From: Haloarcula rubra
Lineage (GTDB): Archaea; Halobacteriota; Halobacteria; Halobacteriales; Haloarculaceae
Assembly: GCF_019599465.1 (NCBI RefSeq)
Contig: NZ_RKLR01000015.1
Span: 1-64,000 of the forward strand
Reading direction: 5' to 3'
DNA length: 64,000 nt
Positions within the stretch are counted from its first letter, which is position 1; each line of letters opens with the position of its first letter. Position numbers and translations under genes: made by a program. Below are positions 52,614-60,827 of this stretch, in pieces. Below the pieces are notes generated by a model that had not been told where the DNA came from, searched no databases, and worked only from the letters and a program-made list of their open reading frames with translations.

Positions 52614-53114
52614 ATGCGAGAGAAATTGTTCAAGACTGCATCGATCTTCGCGGTCGGCCTGCTGGTCATCGCAGCCATCGGCGGACTGGCCGTCGGCACA
52701 GCTAGCGCAGACCACTTCGACGACACCAACGTCGACATCGACGCTCCAGACAAGGACTTCGAGGTGGACGACGCCGACGACTTCGAGTACGAGGAAGACG
52801 ACGAATTGGAGGCAGACGGTGAAGACATCGAGGTGGATAGCGACGATACCGACTTCGAACTCGACGACGACGCGGACGTCGAGTACGAGGAAGACGAGAG
52901 CTTCGACGCCGAGAGCGACGACGTCGACTTCGAACGTGACGATGTCGAGGTAGACATCGACGACGACGCGGACGTCGAGTATGAGGACGACGAACTGGAG
53001 GCCGAAGGGGACGACATCGACCTCGAAACTGACGACGGCGACATTGAGGTCGACGGTGAGGACGCCGAAATCGAGTACGACGACGACGGTGACGTCGAAA
53101 TCGATATCGGCTGA
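52614..53114 (+). CDS. Secreted Asp/Glu-rich repeat protein D (short type)
   Basis: 166 aa from ATG 52614 (an upstream ATG at 52584 would lie in front of a natural signal peptide and breaks the promoter spacing rule). Signal FAVGLLVIAAIGGLAVGTAS; mature ADHFDDTNVDIDAPDKDFEV and DDADDFEYEEDDELEADGED as in B. Ends DGEDAEIEYDDDGDVEIDIG. It is a paralogue of B and G and follows long-type gene C. Confidence 0.85.
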   Translation: MREKLFKTASIFAVGLLVIAAIGGLAVGTASADHFDDTNVDIDAPDKDFEVDDADDFEYEEDDELEADGEDIEVDSDDTDFELDDDADVEYEEDESFDAESDDVDFERDDVEVDIDDDADVEYEDDELEAEGDDIDLETDDGDIEVDGEDAEIEYDDDGDVEIDIG

Positions 53115-53115
53115 C

Positions 53116-53152
53116 GACCGATAGGCAGTTCATCGGTCACGGGTCGTTTTTT
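53116..53152 (+). terminator. Terminator after gene D
   Basis: GACCGAT (53116-53122) pairs with ATCGGTC (53132-53138), then GGGTCG and six T (53147-53152). Two bases after the stop codon at 53114. Confidence 0.6.
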
Positions 53153-53241
53153 AGCGGTGCACCCATCAGCGCGAGGTTTCGGCATTAAGAGTATTTTCGA
53201 TAACCGAACAGTCACTGCTCGGTATTCGAGTAGCCGGAACG

Positions 53242-53420
53242 GAAATCGACGAAGACGGCTTCGAGACGGAGGAGTCTGGAGGTCGAGGACGATGGGACAG
53301 TCGAGACGACACCCTTGAGATCGAAGGGGGTGCTGCCGTGGTGGTGAAGACCAGTAGCGTCGAAACCGACGAGGGCGAGGCAGAAACTGGTGGGAATCGA
53401 CGTCGAAATCACCCGACAAG
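53242..53420 (+). pseudogene. Decayed Asp/Glu-repeat gene fragment
   Basis: In frame +, the sequence reads EIDEDGFETEESGG, WDSRDDTLEIEGGAAVVV, KTSSVETDEGEAETGG, with the D/E-alternating pattern of the family but no start codon or signal. It lies between D and the Tat gene at 53536 and looks like the eroded end of a long-type copy. Confidence 0.5.
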
Positions 53421-53535
53421 GTAACCGCCCGTGCTTAGAAGTCTTCCCGGCGTGAGTCTGCATTGTTCACTAGCCTGTAATGGTGTGCTCTTCGTGCGGA
53501 ACTGTCAATAGAATTGAAACTGTAGTTATAGCTGT

Positions 53536-54123
53536 ATGAGGGCCCTGCACCAGCGACAGGGAAGCGACGAGTCGACGGATGATCCGACACGTCGACGGCT
53601 TCTCAGGGGTGTGCTCGGCGTCGCGGCTTCGACGACTGCGATATCTGTCCTGAGCGGCGTGGCGACAGCACACTTCGCAATCGAGTTGCAGGTGGATATA
53701 CAACCCGAGAATGCAGCGAACTTCGTCGACCTTGAGGCACACGATACAGTGACAGTCGCCGTGCACACCTCGACGTTCCTGAATAGCAATTGAAACCACA
53801 CGACGTTCGATCCCATAGTGAGACCCGTCCGCTATCGTTTCGGGTCAAGCTTCGCAGTTCAAAACGGTGAGGGTGCACGTCCAGTCGACACCGGAGCGGT
53901 CACGCAAGTCGACGGTGAAGAGGCGCTCGTACTGGACTTTCCGGTGAACGAAACGGATCTCGACGGCGGCGAAGAGACCGCATGGCTCTACTGGGAGCGC
54001 GACGAGTCAGGCACACACGGGTACGCTGGCGTCGATTCCGTGAGGGCCTATGGTACCCCACGTAGTTCCCGCGACCTGCTCGAACTGCTCAGACAGCTGT
54101 TACGCGACCACGTTGACGTGTAA
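53536..54123 (+). pseudogene. Tat-exported protein interrupted by one TGA
   Basis: 53536-53790 encodes a Tat signal (TRRRLLRGVLGVAASTTAIS) and the start of a secreted domain ending HTSTFLNSN. An in-frame TGA (53791-53793) is followed directly by NHTTFDPIVRPVRYRFGSSF, VDGEEALVLDFPVNETDLDG, EETAWLYWERDESGTHGYAG, ending at 54123 in the same frame with a Leu-rich tail. Total length would be 195 aa. The exact fit suggests a recent nonsense mutation, a readthrough, or a sequencing error. I do not recognise the family. Confidence 0.65.
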
Positions 54124-54360
54124 CTGCGCGCCGAGACGACGCCTGCCATGTCGGTTAAGTGACGACAGTCGCAGTCTCTATCCCCTAGCACGTCACGACA
54201 ATCGTTTCGGAACACAGTCGAGCCGTAGTCCTCGTCGCTTTCCGTGGTCATTCGCATCGGCTTACCGCTGTACAACTTCCTGTGTAACGGTAACTCGTAT
54301 CACTAAGTCGCTATCGGCACTATGTACAGGTAATCCCGAGCGAGGGAGTCCAATAGTACA

Positions 54361-54519
54361 ATGACCAAACAAATCATGTGCGACGCACCGAACTGTGACT
54401 TCGAAGTGCGGTCGGACACAGAGGAAGAACTCGTATCGGTTGTCCAGCAACACGCAGAGCAGCACCACGACGCAACCCTGTCCCGAGAAGACGCCATGGG
54501 GATGGTACGGGAAATTTGA
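54361..54519 (+). CDS. DUF1059 family small protein
   Basis: 52 aa: MTKQIMCDAPNCDFEVRSDT, EEELVSVVQQHAEQHHDATL and SREDAMGMVREI. Short Cys-bearing N-terminal strand-turn, then HAxxHH; this matches DUF1059 proteins found in many archaea and bacteria, possibly small metal-binding. It is monocistronic. ATG 54361 fits the family start. Confidence 0.75.
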   Translation: MTKQIMCDAPNCDFEVRSDTEEELVSVVQQHAEQHHDATLSREDAMGMVREI

Positions 54520-54677
54520 GGGATGCCGCACGACGCAGTACCCGTGCGGAAATCGGGTTTCCGTACCGCGACAGGGTAACCGTTCGTACTTTTTGTTTCC
54601 GCTCAGTCGTATAGTCCACCACACGGTCGCGGCTCCATCTTGAGTGTTGATTCGGTCCGGTGCCGGTACGGATACAG

Positions 54678-54944
54678 ATGGTTCGAACGACACAGTTCAC
54701 CCTGAGCGTAACGCTCACAGGGCTCGTCAGTATAACTGCACCAGCGGTATCGAACGAGGCTGAGACAGCGAACACGACCGGGAGACAGAACGGTACGACC
54801 TAGAGCGGCGTCGAAGTCGACGGTGCAGGCAGCGATGTCGAAAAGGACGACGACATTGACAGGGACAGGACGGACCTGGGCACTGATGGCGCGACCGCCG
54901 AACAGGACGACCGCACCCTTGACGTTGAGTACACGGCTGGATAG
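54678..54944 (+). pseudogene. Decayed secreted acidic protein of the repeat family
   Basis: ATG 54678 starts a signal-like segment (TTQFTLSVTLTGLVSITAPA), then TAG at 54801, then SGVEVDGAGSDVEKDDDIDR, ATAEQDDRTLDVEYTAG, ending at 54944. The acidic body and final LDVEY resemble the Asp/Glu-repeat family, but few repeats are left. With an early stop it cannot give a full protein. Confidence 0.6.
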
Positions 54945-55031
54945 AGCCACTCGGCTTGCGCTATCGTGGGGCGGTGCCCGCGACGTAACACGACCTCGGT
55001 GGCGTTACAGCGTTACCATACATACAGCGTA

Positions 55032-55044
55032 TGACTGATCAGTT
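55032..55044 (+). promoter_or_regulatory. Shared 13-bp promoter element (gene E)
   Basis: TGACTGATCAGTT, 87 bp before the ATG at 55132, followed by ATATTGG. ACTGATCAGT is a perfect 10-bp palindrome. The spacing class is the same as for gene A. Confidence 0.75.
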
Positions 55045-55131
55045 ATATTGGATTTATCCGGGCGTAGCCCCTACTTTCAGATACCACTCGACCGGACACG
55101 GCGCGGTCGTGTCCACGCTGGTGAATGAAGA

Positions 55132-55962
55132 ATGAGAGGTGCACAACTACTCACACTAACCGTACTCGTCGTAGCGGTGGCAGGGATGGCGACCCCGGCC
55201 GCCGCGGCGACGGACGGGACGACGATAGATCCGCTCGCCGACGACGGCATCGATATCGAGTTCGGCGACGGAGAAGTCGAACAGGACGACGACCAGACCG
55301 ACGTCGAGACCGACGACGTCGACTACGAACGGACCAGCGACCGGACCGAAGTAGAGACGGTCGACACCGATATCGAACAGGATGGCGACGTCACCGACGT
55401 CGAAACTGACGAGTTCGAGTACCAGCAATACAACGGGACGCTGGACTTCGACACCGCTGACGGCTCTATCGAGGTAGACATCGACGAAGGCGGCATCGAC
55501 ATCGAAGCCGGCGACAAGGAGATAGAACAAGTCGGTGACGAGTTCGAAGTCGAAGACGATGACATCGAGTTCGACAGCGACGGACAGGACGCCGACGTCG
55601 AGACCGACGAATACGACATCGAGCAGTCCGGTGACGACACCGACGTCGAATCCGATACCGTCGACTACGAACTGAGCGACGACCGGTTCGAGTTCGAGAC
55701 GGTCGAAGGAGACGACGTCAGCATCGAACTGACCGACGACGGCGATGTCGACGTCGAGGTCAACGGGCAGGACCTCGAACAGAACGGGGACAGTCTCGAG
55801 GTAACGACCGCCGACGTCGACTTCGAGGCTGACGGCGAGACAACTGACGTCGAGACGGCCGACACCGATATCGAACAGGACGACGAGACGCTCGACGCCG
55901 AAACTGACGATGTCGATGTAGAGAATGACGGCGACAGCGTCAACGTCGAACGCGCCGACTGA
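55132..55962 (+). CDS. Secreted Asp/Glu-rich repeat protein E (long type)
   Basis: 276 aa. Signal LLTLTVLVVAVAGMATPAAA; body of units such as TDVETDDVDYERTSDRTEVE, DTDIEQDGDVTDVETDEFEY and DIEAGDKEIEQVGDEFEVED. The last part, VTTADVDFEADGETTDVETA and DTDIEQDDETLDAETDDVDV, resembles the repeats of A and C. Shorter by 110-130 residues than A and C. No Cys or anchor. It completes the three long-type genes. Confidence 0.8.
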   Translation: MRGAQLLTLTVLVVAVAGMATPAAAATDGTTIDPLADDGIDIEFGDGEVEQDDDQTDVETDDVDYERTSDRTEVETVDTDIEQDGDVTDVETDEFEYQQYNGTLDFDTADGSIEVDIDEGGIDIEAGDKEIEQVGDEFEVEDDDIEFDSDGQDADVETDEYDIEQSGDDTDVESDTVDYELSDDRFEFETVEGDDVSIELTDDGDVDVEVNGQDLEQNGDSLEVTTADVDFEADGETTDVETADTDIEQDDETLDAETDDVDVENDGDSVNVERAD

Positions 55963-56229
55963 GGCCCCGTCACCGGTTCGGGACGCTGGTAGACTTATCG
56001 TGCGGAAACCCCGCCGTTTTTGCGTTCCCAACCACTGCTTGATGCACGATATTTTTGCGTCACTATCTGTCGGTGGACGTTCCACACCCAGTGGGCGTAG
56101 CCTATCAACATGGTCTGAGGTAGTTACTCATGTTGTGCCAGTAGAAGCAGCTTAGTCAGCGCTGTTTGTGTGTTTTTCTCGTCTTATCGGAGTGACACTA
56201 TGGGTGTCCAGTAAATAATAGCAACAGTA

Positions 56230-56595
56230 ATGGATTCGATAGACAAGGTCTGGTGTGATGGCGAGGAATGGTGCCCGATAACCGTGACAGCGAGTCTCCT
56301 GAGCAAGAAGTGGCACCCAGTCATCGTTTCTCGGCTCCTCGTACAAGACGAGCTCGGGTTCGCGGAGCTACAGGAACGCATCACCGACGTCTCTTCGAAG
56401 GTGCTCTCAGACGCCTTGCAGGATCTCGAGGACAAGGGCCTCGTCGAGCGGGAAATCGTCAGCGAAAAACCCTTCCGGGTCAGCTACTCACTGACAGAGC
56501 AGGGAAGATCTCTCGAACCGATCATCGACAAGATGGACGACTGGGGCACCAACTACCTAGAGACGAGTGGTGAACCACCGTCAGATATTGCCTGA
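56230..56595 (+). CDS. HxlR-family regulator with CxxxxxC N-terminal motif
   Basis: 121 aa. VWCDGEEWCPITVTASLLSK has Cys9 and Cys15; then KKWHPVIVSRLLVQDELGFA, ITDVSSKVLSDALQDLEDKG, wing FRVSYSLTEQGRSLEPIIDK. It is the closest relative of the 15059 protein in this window, sharing the W-C-x-G-E-E-W-C-P motif. It sits in the middle of the secreted-protein island, alone between E and F, and could be a redox-sensing regulator of either. Confidence 0.8.
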   Translation: MDSIDKVWCDGEEWCPITVTASLLSKKWHPVIVSRLLVQDELGFAELQERITDVSSKVLSDALQDLEDKGLVEREIVSEKPFRVSYSLTEQGRSLEPIIDKMDDWGTNYLETSGEPPSDIA

Positions 56596-56716
56596 GTCCT
56601 GTCCGGTGTGTTGGAATTTCGTCGAGGGCCGTTAACACGCGTATATCGATCGGGATCAGGAGTAATCTGTTGGTACTTATGCACTCGGTGGCCAAATCTT
56701 GAGACACATCGTATCA

Positions 56717-57361
56717 ATGGGTTCCTTATCGCGGCGGGAGTACTTAGCATCCGGTAGCGTCGGAACCGTGACACTTCTGTCCAGTTTCGGTTCACGAGCA
56801 CTCCAACGTGGGAAGGGTACTGAAACGAATACGGACGCTTCGCCGACCGACACCGGTACACCAGAAGACGGAACGGCCGACGGACGTGCGGGACAGACAG
56901 GGACTCAGAACGACGACGGACGGAATAGCTGCGAGCGGGCTTCGTTCGAACGCGACGAGGACGGCGCTATCAGTTTCGAGCGAGGGCCAGTCGAGTTCGA
57001 CTCCGACGAGGATTTTATGGCCCTTTCGAGGAGCGCTGTGCCGTTCGTTGACCTGGAGATTAGAGGGACCGATATCGACCTGTCTATCGAAACGGACGAC
57101 GAGACGCTAGAGTTAGACGTGACCGAAGACGAGACGGACCTCGAGGGGAGAGGCAACCCAGCGTCGCTCGAACGGGACGACAATGAGGTCGAGTACCGGT
57201 CGGCCGACATCGACGTCGAGTGGACCTCGGAGCGACTCGACATCGACAGGCCGGTCGACGTCGATGTCAGGAACGAGGAGTTCGAGTATCGGGACCAGCG
57301 ACTCTCTTTCGATTGGGACGCGGACCGACGTGAGTTCGAGTACACGTGTCGAGATGCGTGA
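56717..57361 (+). CDS. Tat-exported acidic protein F, relative of the repeat family
   Basis: 214 aa from ATG 56717. Tat signal SRREYLASGSVGTVTLLSSF, then a Thr/Gly/Asp linker and an acidic domain: DLEIRGTDIDLSIETDDETL, DNEVEYRSADIDVEWTSERL, DVRNEEFEYRDQRLSFDWDA. The alternating strands resemble the family above but with more Arg and one Cys near the end, and export by Tat, not Sec. Probably a diverged member. It precedes the thiolase gene by 42 bp. Confidence 0.65.
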   Translation: MGSLSRREYLASGSVGTVTLLSSFGSRALQRGKGTETNTDASPTDTGTPEDGTADGRAGQTGTQNDDGRNSCERASFERDEDGAISFERGPVEFDSDEDFMALSRSAVPFVDLEIRGTDIDLSIETDDETLELDVTEDETDLEGRGNPASLERDDNEVEYRSADIDVEWTSERLDIDRPVDVDVRNEEFEYRDQRLSFDWDADRREFEYTCRDA

Positions 57362-57403
57362 TGGGGACCGAGTATTAAGTTCGCCCGCACCGACATGTGT
57401 GCC

Positions 57404-58573
57404 ATGCAAACGGTTCGAATCGCGGGCGTCGGACTGACACACTTCGGTGTCCACCCGGAACGGACTGGTCGAGATCTGTTCGCGGAGGCAGCATTAGAGG
57501 CTATAACGGACGCCTCGGTTCCGCGAGACGACGTAGAGTGGGTCCATTACGGGAACTTCATGGCCGAACTCGCCGAACACCAGGGCCATCAGGGGCCACT
57601 GATGGCCGAGAGCGTGGGCCTCGCAGACCGCCCGGCAACTCGCCACGAGAACGCCTGTACGTCCAGCGGCGCCGCGTTCCGAGAGGCCGTCGAGACGATT
57701 CGAGCAGGGAGCGCGGACGTCGTGCTGGTCGGTGGCGCCGAGCGGATGAACAATCTCGGAACGGCGGGTGCGACGGAGGCACTCGCTATCGCGGCGGACG
57801 AACTCTTCGAGGTCCGGGCCGGCGTCACGTTCCCCGGTGCCTACGCGCTCATGGCGCGAGCGTACTTCGCAGAACACGGCGGGGACCGAGCAGATCTCGC
57901 TCACGTCGCGGTGAAGAACCACGCGAACGCCACGGTCAACGAGTACGCCCAGTTCCAGCGCGAGATATCCGTCGAAGAAGCGCTCGACGCCCCGATGATC
58001 GCTGACCCCATCGGCATGTACGACGCCTGTCCGATAACCGATGGGGCCAGCGCCGTCGTCCTGACCAGCGAGTCGTACGCACGCGAGCACGACGTCGATG
58101 CTCCCGTCGTTGTCGCTGGGTCAGGGCAGGGCGGTGACGCGCTGGCACTTCAGGACAGAGCGTCTCTCGCGAGCACGCCCGCGACCGAGCGGGCCGCCGA
58201 GACGGCGTACGACGACGCCAACATCACAGTGGACGACGTCGACCTCACCGAAGTGCACGACTGTTTCACCATCGCAGAGGTGCTGGCGATCGAGGCACTG
58301 GGCTTCTACGACGAAGGTGAGGGTATCGGCGCTGCACGGGAGGAGGAGACGACGCGAGACGGACCTCGGCCAGTCAACCTCTCTGGAGGGCTGAAAGCGA
58401 AGGGCCACCCCGTCGGTGCCACCGGTACCGGCCAACTCGTGGAGGCGACGCGGCTACTCCGCGGGGACCATCCGAACAGCGACGCCGTCCCGGACGCCAC
58501 GACGGCACTCACGCACAACGCGGGAGGGACCGTCGCCAGTGCCGTCGTTCACATCTTGGAGGTGGAGCGATGA
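57404..58573 (+). CDS. Thiolase-family acetyl-CoA acetyltransferase (SCP2-type)
   Basis: 389 aa from ATG 57404. RIAGVGLTHFGVHPERTGRD opening; nucleophile Cys in ENACTSSGAAFREAVETIRA; VGGAERMNN; then TEVHDCFTIAEVLAIEALGF and GGLKAKGHPVGATGTGQLVE with the catalytic His. The final GGTVASAVVHILE lacks the C-terminal CxG Cys, as expected for SCP2-type thiolases. The Zn-ribbon OB protein overlaps its stop (ATGA), a standard pairing; the two act together as an acyl-CoA condensing or cleaving complex. Confidence 0.85.
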   Translation: MQTVRIAGVGLTHFGVHPERTGRDLFAEAALEAITDASVPRDDVEWVHYGNFMAELAEHQGHQGPLMAESVGLADRPATRHENACTSSGAAFREAVETIRAGSADVVLVGGAERMNNLGTAGATEALAIAADELFEVRAGVTFPGAYALMARAYFAEHGGDRADLAHVAVKNHANATVNEYAQFQREISVEEALDAPMIADPIGMYDACPITDGASAVVLTSESYAREHDVDAPVVVAGSGQGGDALALQDRASLASTPATERAAETAYDDANITVDDVDLTEVHDCFTIAEVLAIEALGFYDEGEGIGAAREEETTRDGPRPVNLSGGLKAKGHPVGATGTGQLVEATRLLRGDHPNSDAVPDATTALTHNAGGTVASAVVHILEVER

Positions 58574-58959
58574 CGAGCGGCGCGCCGGTCCGTGACAGTG
58601 GCTTCGACGACTTCCTGGACGCACTCGCGGACGGAGACGGGTACTACCTGGAGTGCTCGAACGGACACGGGTCGTTCCCTCCACGCAGAGCCTGTCGAGT
58701 ATGTGGCGAGACCGACTTAGAGCAGCGCACGCTTCCCTCGAGTGGCACGGTCGAGACCTTCACGATCGTCAGAGTGCCCACACCCCAGTTCGAGGGTGAG
58801 ACGCCTTACGTGACGGCTATCACCGCGTTCGGCTCAGTCCGGCTGACGGGAATCGTTCGCGATGTCGACCCCGACAGTGTCGAACGCGGACTGACTGTCG
58901 AACCGTCTGTCGAAAGGTGGGACGACGACACTCGACGTCTGACGTTCGAACCTCGGTGA
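58570..58959 (+). CDS. DUF35 Zn-ribbon/OB-fold acyl-CoA-associated protein
   Basis: 129 aa. Zn ribbon YLECSNGHGSFPPRRACRVC with GETDLEQ; OB fold GTVETFTIVRVPTPQFEGET and LTGIVRDVDPDSVERG. In archaeal mevalonate enzymes DUF35 subunits bind CoA and link thiolase to HMG-CoA synthase. Its ATG overlaps the thiolase stop. The ribbon has only three Cys plus a His (CSNGH...C..C), typical enough for this group. Confidence 0.85.
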   Translation: MTSGAPVRDSGFDDFLDALADGDGYYLECSNGHGSFPPRRACRVCGETDLEQRTLPSSGTVETFTIVRVPTPQFEGETPYVTAITAFGSVRLTGIVRDVDPDSVERGLTVEPSVERWDDDTRRLTFEPR

Positions 58960-59088
58960 CTACCGTTCGAAGTCGGACCCTCGCTGGGGGACCCACCCAC
59001 AGTCGATACAGTTCAACAGCCCTTGGCAGTTCGCGAGCGTGGCATCACATTCAGGGCAGTCCCAGTACTCTGTCGCATCAGAGGCCAT
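58960..59088 (-). CDS. Small Cys-rich zinc-ribbon protein (42 aa)
   Basis: MASDATEYWDCPECDATLAN, CQGLLNCIDCGWVPQRGSDF, ER. CPEC and CIDC form a likely zinc ribbon with an extra Cys. The stop codon abuts the DUF35 stop. Rubredoxin-like small proteins of this kind are common in haloarchaea. Role unknown. Confidence 0.65.
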   Translation of the reverse strand: MASDATEYWDCPECDATLANCQGLLNCIDCGWVPQRGSDFER

Positions 59089-59147
59089 ACGTCATTTTCC
59101 TGCTGATCACAAATAATCGTTTTCAGTGGGTGGAGGCGATATCGTAG

Positions 59148-60827
59148 TCAGGCCGGACTGTCGTTCACCCCGGGTCGGCCGCGACCTTCGTAGAACTCGC
59201 CACCCCACTGGCCGATCCAGATATCCTGATTGGCGAGGTACAGCGCGCCTGCCGTATCGAACATCCGATCTGTCACAGACCACTCGTCGGCCCCCGTATC
59301 GTACTCGACCGAGGCGTTGTACACGGCGGCCTGCCCGAACTCGCCGCCCGCGTCCGCCGGGAGCGGCAGGGGATACTCGGCGTTCTCGCTCCGGGACGGG
59401 GGCCGCTCCGCACGCTGTAGGCGCCCCCGGTTGAACGTCTGGTTGAAGTACCGGGCGTATATCTCCTTGACGTCCATCCCGAGGACAGCGTCGGCCGCGT
59501 TGATGCCGCCCGTGATATCGCCGGCATCCTGCGCCGTGATAGCGTACGTCGAGTCGTCAGTTCCGGAGGCGAACGTGCCTGCGTCGTCGTCCCAGAGGTC
59601 TTCGACGAGGTAGCCGAGCACCGTCTCGGCCGTCCCCGTGAAGTCAACGCCGTCCATCTCGGACGCCCAGAGGAGACCCTGGCCCACGACACTCTGTGTC
59701 GCGGCCTGGTTCGCCGCGCCGTTCTGGACTACTCCGTCACTCATCAGGTTGTCTTCGACAGCACCTGCGAGACCTTCCGCGTAGGAGGCGGCCTGTGAAG
59801 CGAGGTCCTGTGATCCGGCGTGGGTACCGTACCAGCCGATGGCACCGAGCATCTGGCCGAGGTCCCTGGTAGACCCCATGTCGACGATATTCTGCGGCGA
59901 GAACAGCGACATCGTCGTCTTCGCCAGACCGTCCGTGAGGCCCTGGATCTTTTTCGGCGGAATCAGCGGCTCCGGGTTCTCGTAGCCGAACCAGCCGCCA
60001 TTCGCGAGACTGGTCATGTCCGACATGAACCACAGGAACGCCGAGTGGTGGTTCGGACGGGCCGTCGCGTCGACGACTTCGCCGGCACTCGGGTTGAACC
60101 CGGAGACGAGTTCCATACTCTCGCCCTTCGTGAGTGCCCCGTTGCCCTCGGGACCGCCCACTATCAACGTCGCATTGATACCGATTTGGGCGAGCGTCGA
60201 CAACACCATCGAACGGAACTCCGCCGCCAGACTGTCCGGGAGGAGGTCGAAGTGGTTCTCGAAGTTCTTCGCCCAGGTGACGCCCTTCAGGTGTGTCCAT
60301 CCCGCCGAGGACGGACTGACCACGCCCGACGTCTGCGATTTGTCCCACGCCAACGTCGACGCGTCCGGACGGCCGTCCTCGCCCGCGAGGACGGGTTTTT
60401 GAGTGAACGCTGGATCACCACTCGTGAAGGCGGCCATGTTCAGATTCGCGTTCTGTACAGGCGGGCGTTCCTGTCCTGCAGCCTCGAGCATCGCAGGGAA
60501 CCGCTTGTCGAACGCCTGTTGTTGCTGTTCGTTGTGCGGGAACAGCACACCGTTACCGCTCATCGAGATGTTGGTACTCATGTTGTATAGCGAGTACCAG
60601 TACGAATCCCACGTCGCGTCCGTCCAAGTGTACGCCGCCGTCTCACCTCCCTCCGTGTCCTCCCCCTCGGTGTCCTGTTCGGGCCCTGTACCATCGCCCG
60701 CCGCTTCTGTATCCGTGGGAGAGGGCGTTCCGCCCTCCTCGTCGTCTGTCCCCGTACAGCCAGCGAGTGAGACTAGTGCAGCAGCACTTCCGTACTTTAC
60801 GACGTCGCGTCTGGTATACCGAGTCAT
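59148..60827 (-). CDS. Large Tat lipoprotein of unknown function
   Basis: 559 aa. Tat signal with lipobox TRRDVVKYGSAAALVSLAGC, an acidic Thr-rich linker to about residue 65, then a large mostly helical domain: TWDSYWYSLYNMSTNISMSG, NHHSAFLWFMSDMTSLANGG, YGTHAGSQDLASQAASYAEG, ARYFNQTFNRGRLQRAERPP, ending NQDIWIGQWGGEFYEGRGRP. The Trp/Tyr-rich helices with repeated hairpins suggest an alpha/alpha barrel, perhaps a glycan-active enzyme; this is a guess. It is divergent from gene G (370 bp). Confidence 0.65.
   Translation of the reverse strand: MTRYTRRDVVKYGSAAALVSLAGCTGTDDEEGGTPSPTDTEAAGDGTGPEQDTEGEDTEGGETAAYTWTDATWDSYWYSLYNMSTNISMSGNGVLFPHNEQQQQAFDKRFPAMLEAAGQERPPVQNANLNMAAFTSGDPAFTQKPVLAGEDGRPDASTLAWDKSQTSGVVSPSSAGWTHLKGVTWAKNFENHFDLLPDSLAAEFRSMVLSTLAQIGINATLIVGGPEGNGALTKGESMELVSGFNPSAGEVVDATARPNHHSAFLWFMSDMTSLANGGWFGYENPEPLIPPKKIQGLTDGLAKTTMSLFSPQNIVDMGSTRDLGQMLGAIGWYGTHAGSQDLASQAASYAEGLAGAVEDNLMSDGVVQNGAANQAATQSVVGQGLLWASEMDGVDFTGTAETVLGYLVEDLWDDDAGTFASGTDDSTYAITAQDAGDITGGINAADAVLGMDVKEIYARYFNQTFNRGRLQRAERPPSRSENAEYPLPLPADAGGEFGQAAVYNASVEYDTGADEWSVTDRMFDTAGALYLANQDIWIGQWGGEFYEGRGRPGVNDSPA

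Noticed and set aside
53791-53793. TGA at 53791 considered as a selenocysteine codon
   Set aside because: Haloarchaea are not known to use selenocysteine and no SECIS-like structure was seen; nonsense mutation is simpler.
54603-54950. Minus-strand ORF of 115 codons
   Set aside because: Lies opposite the decayed acidic gene with signal peptide; no protein features of its own.
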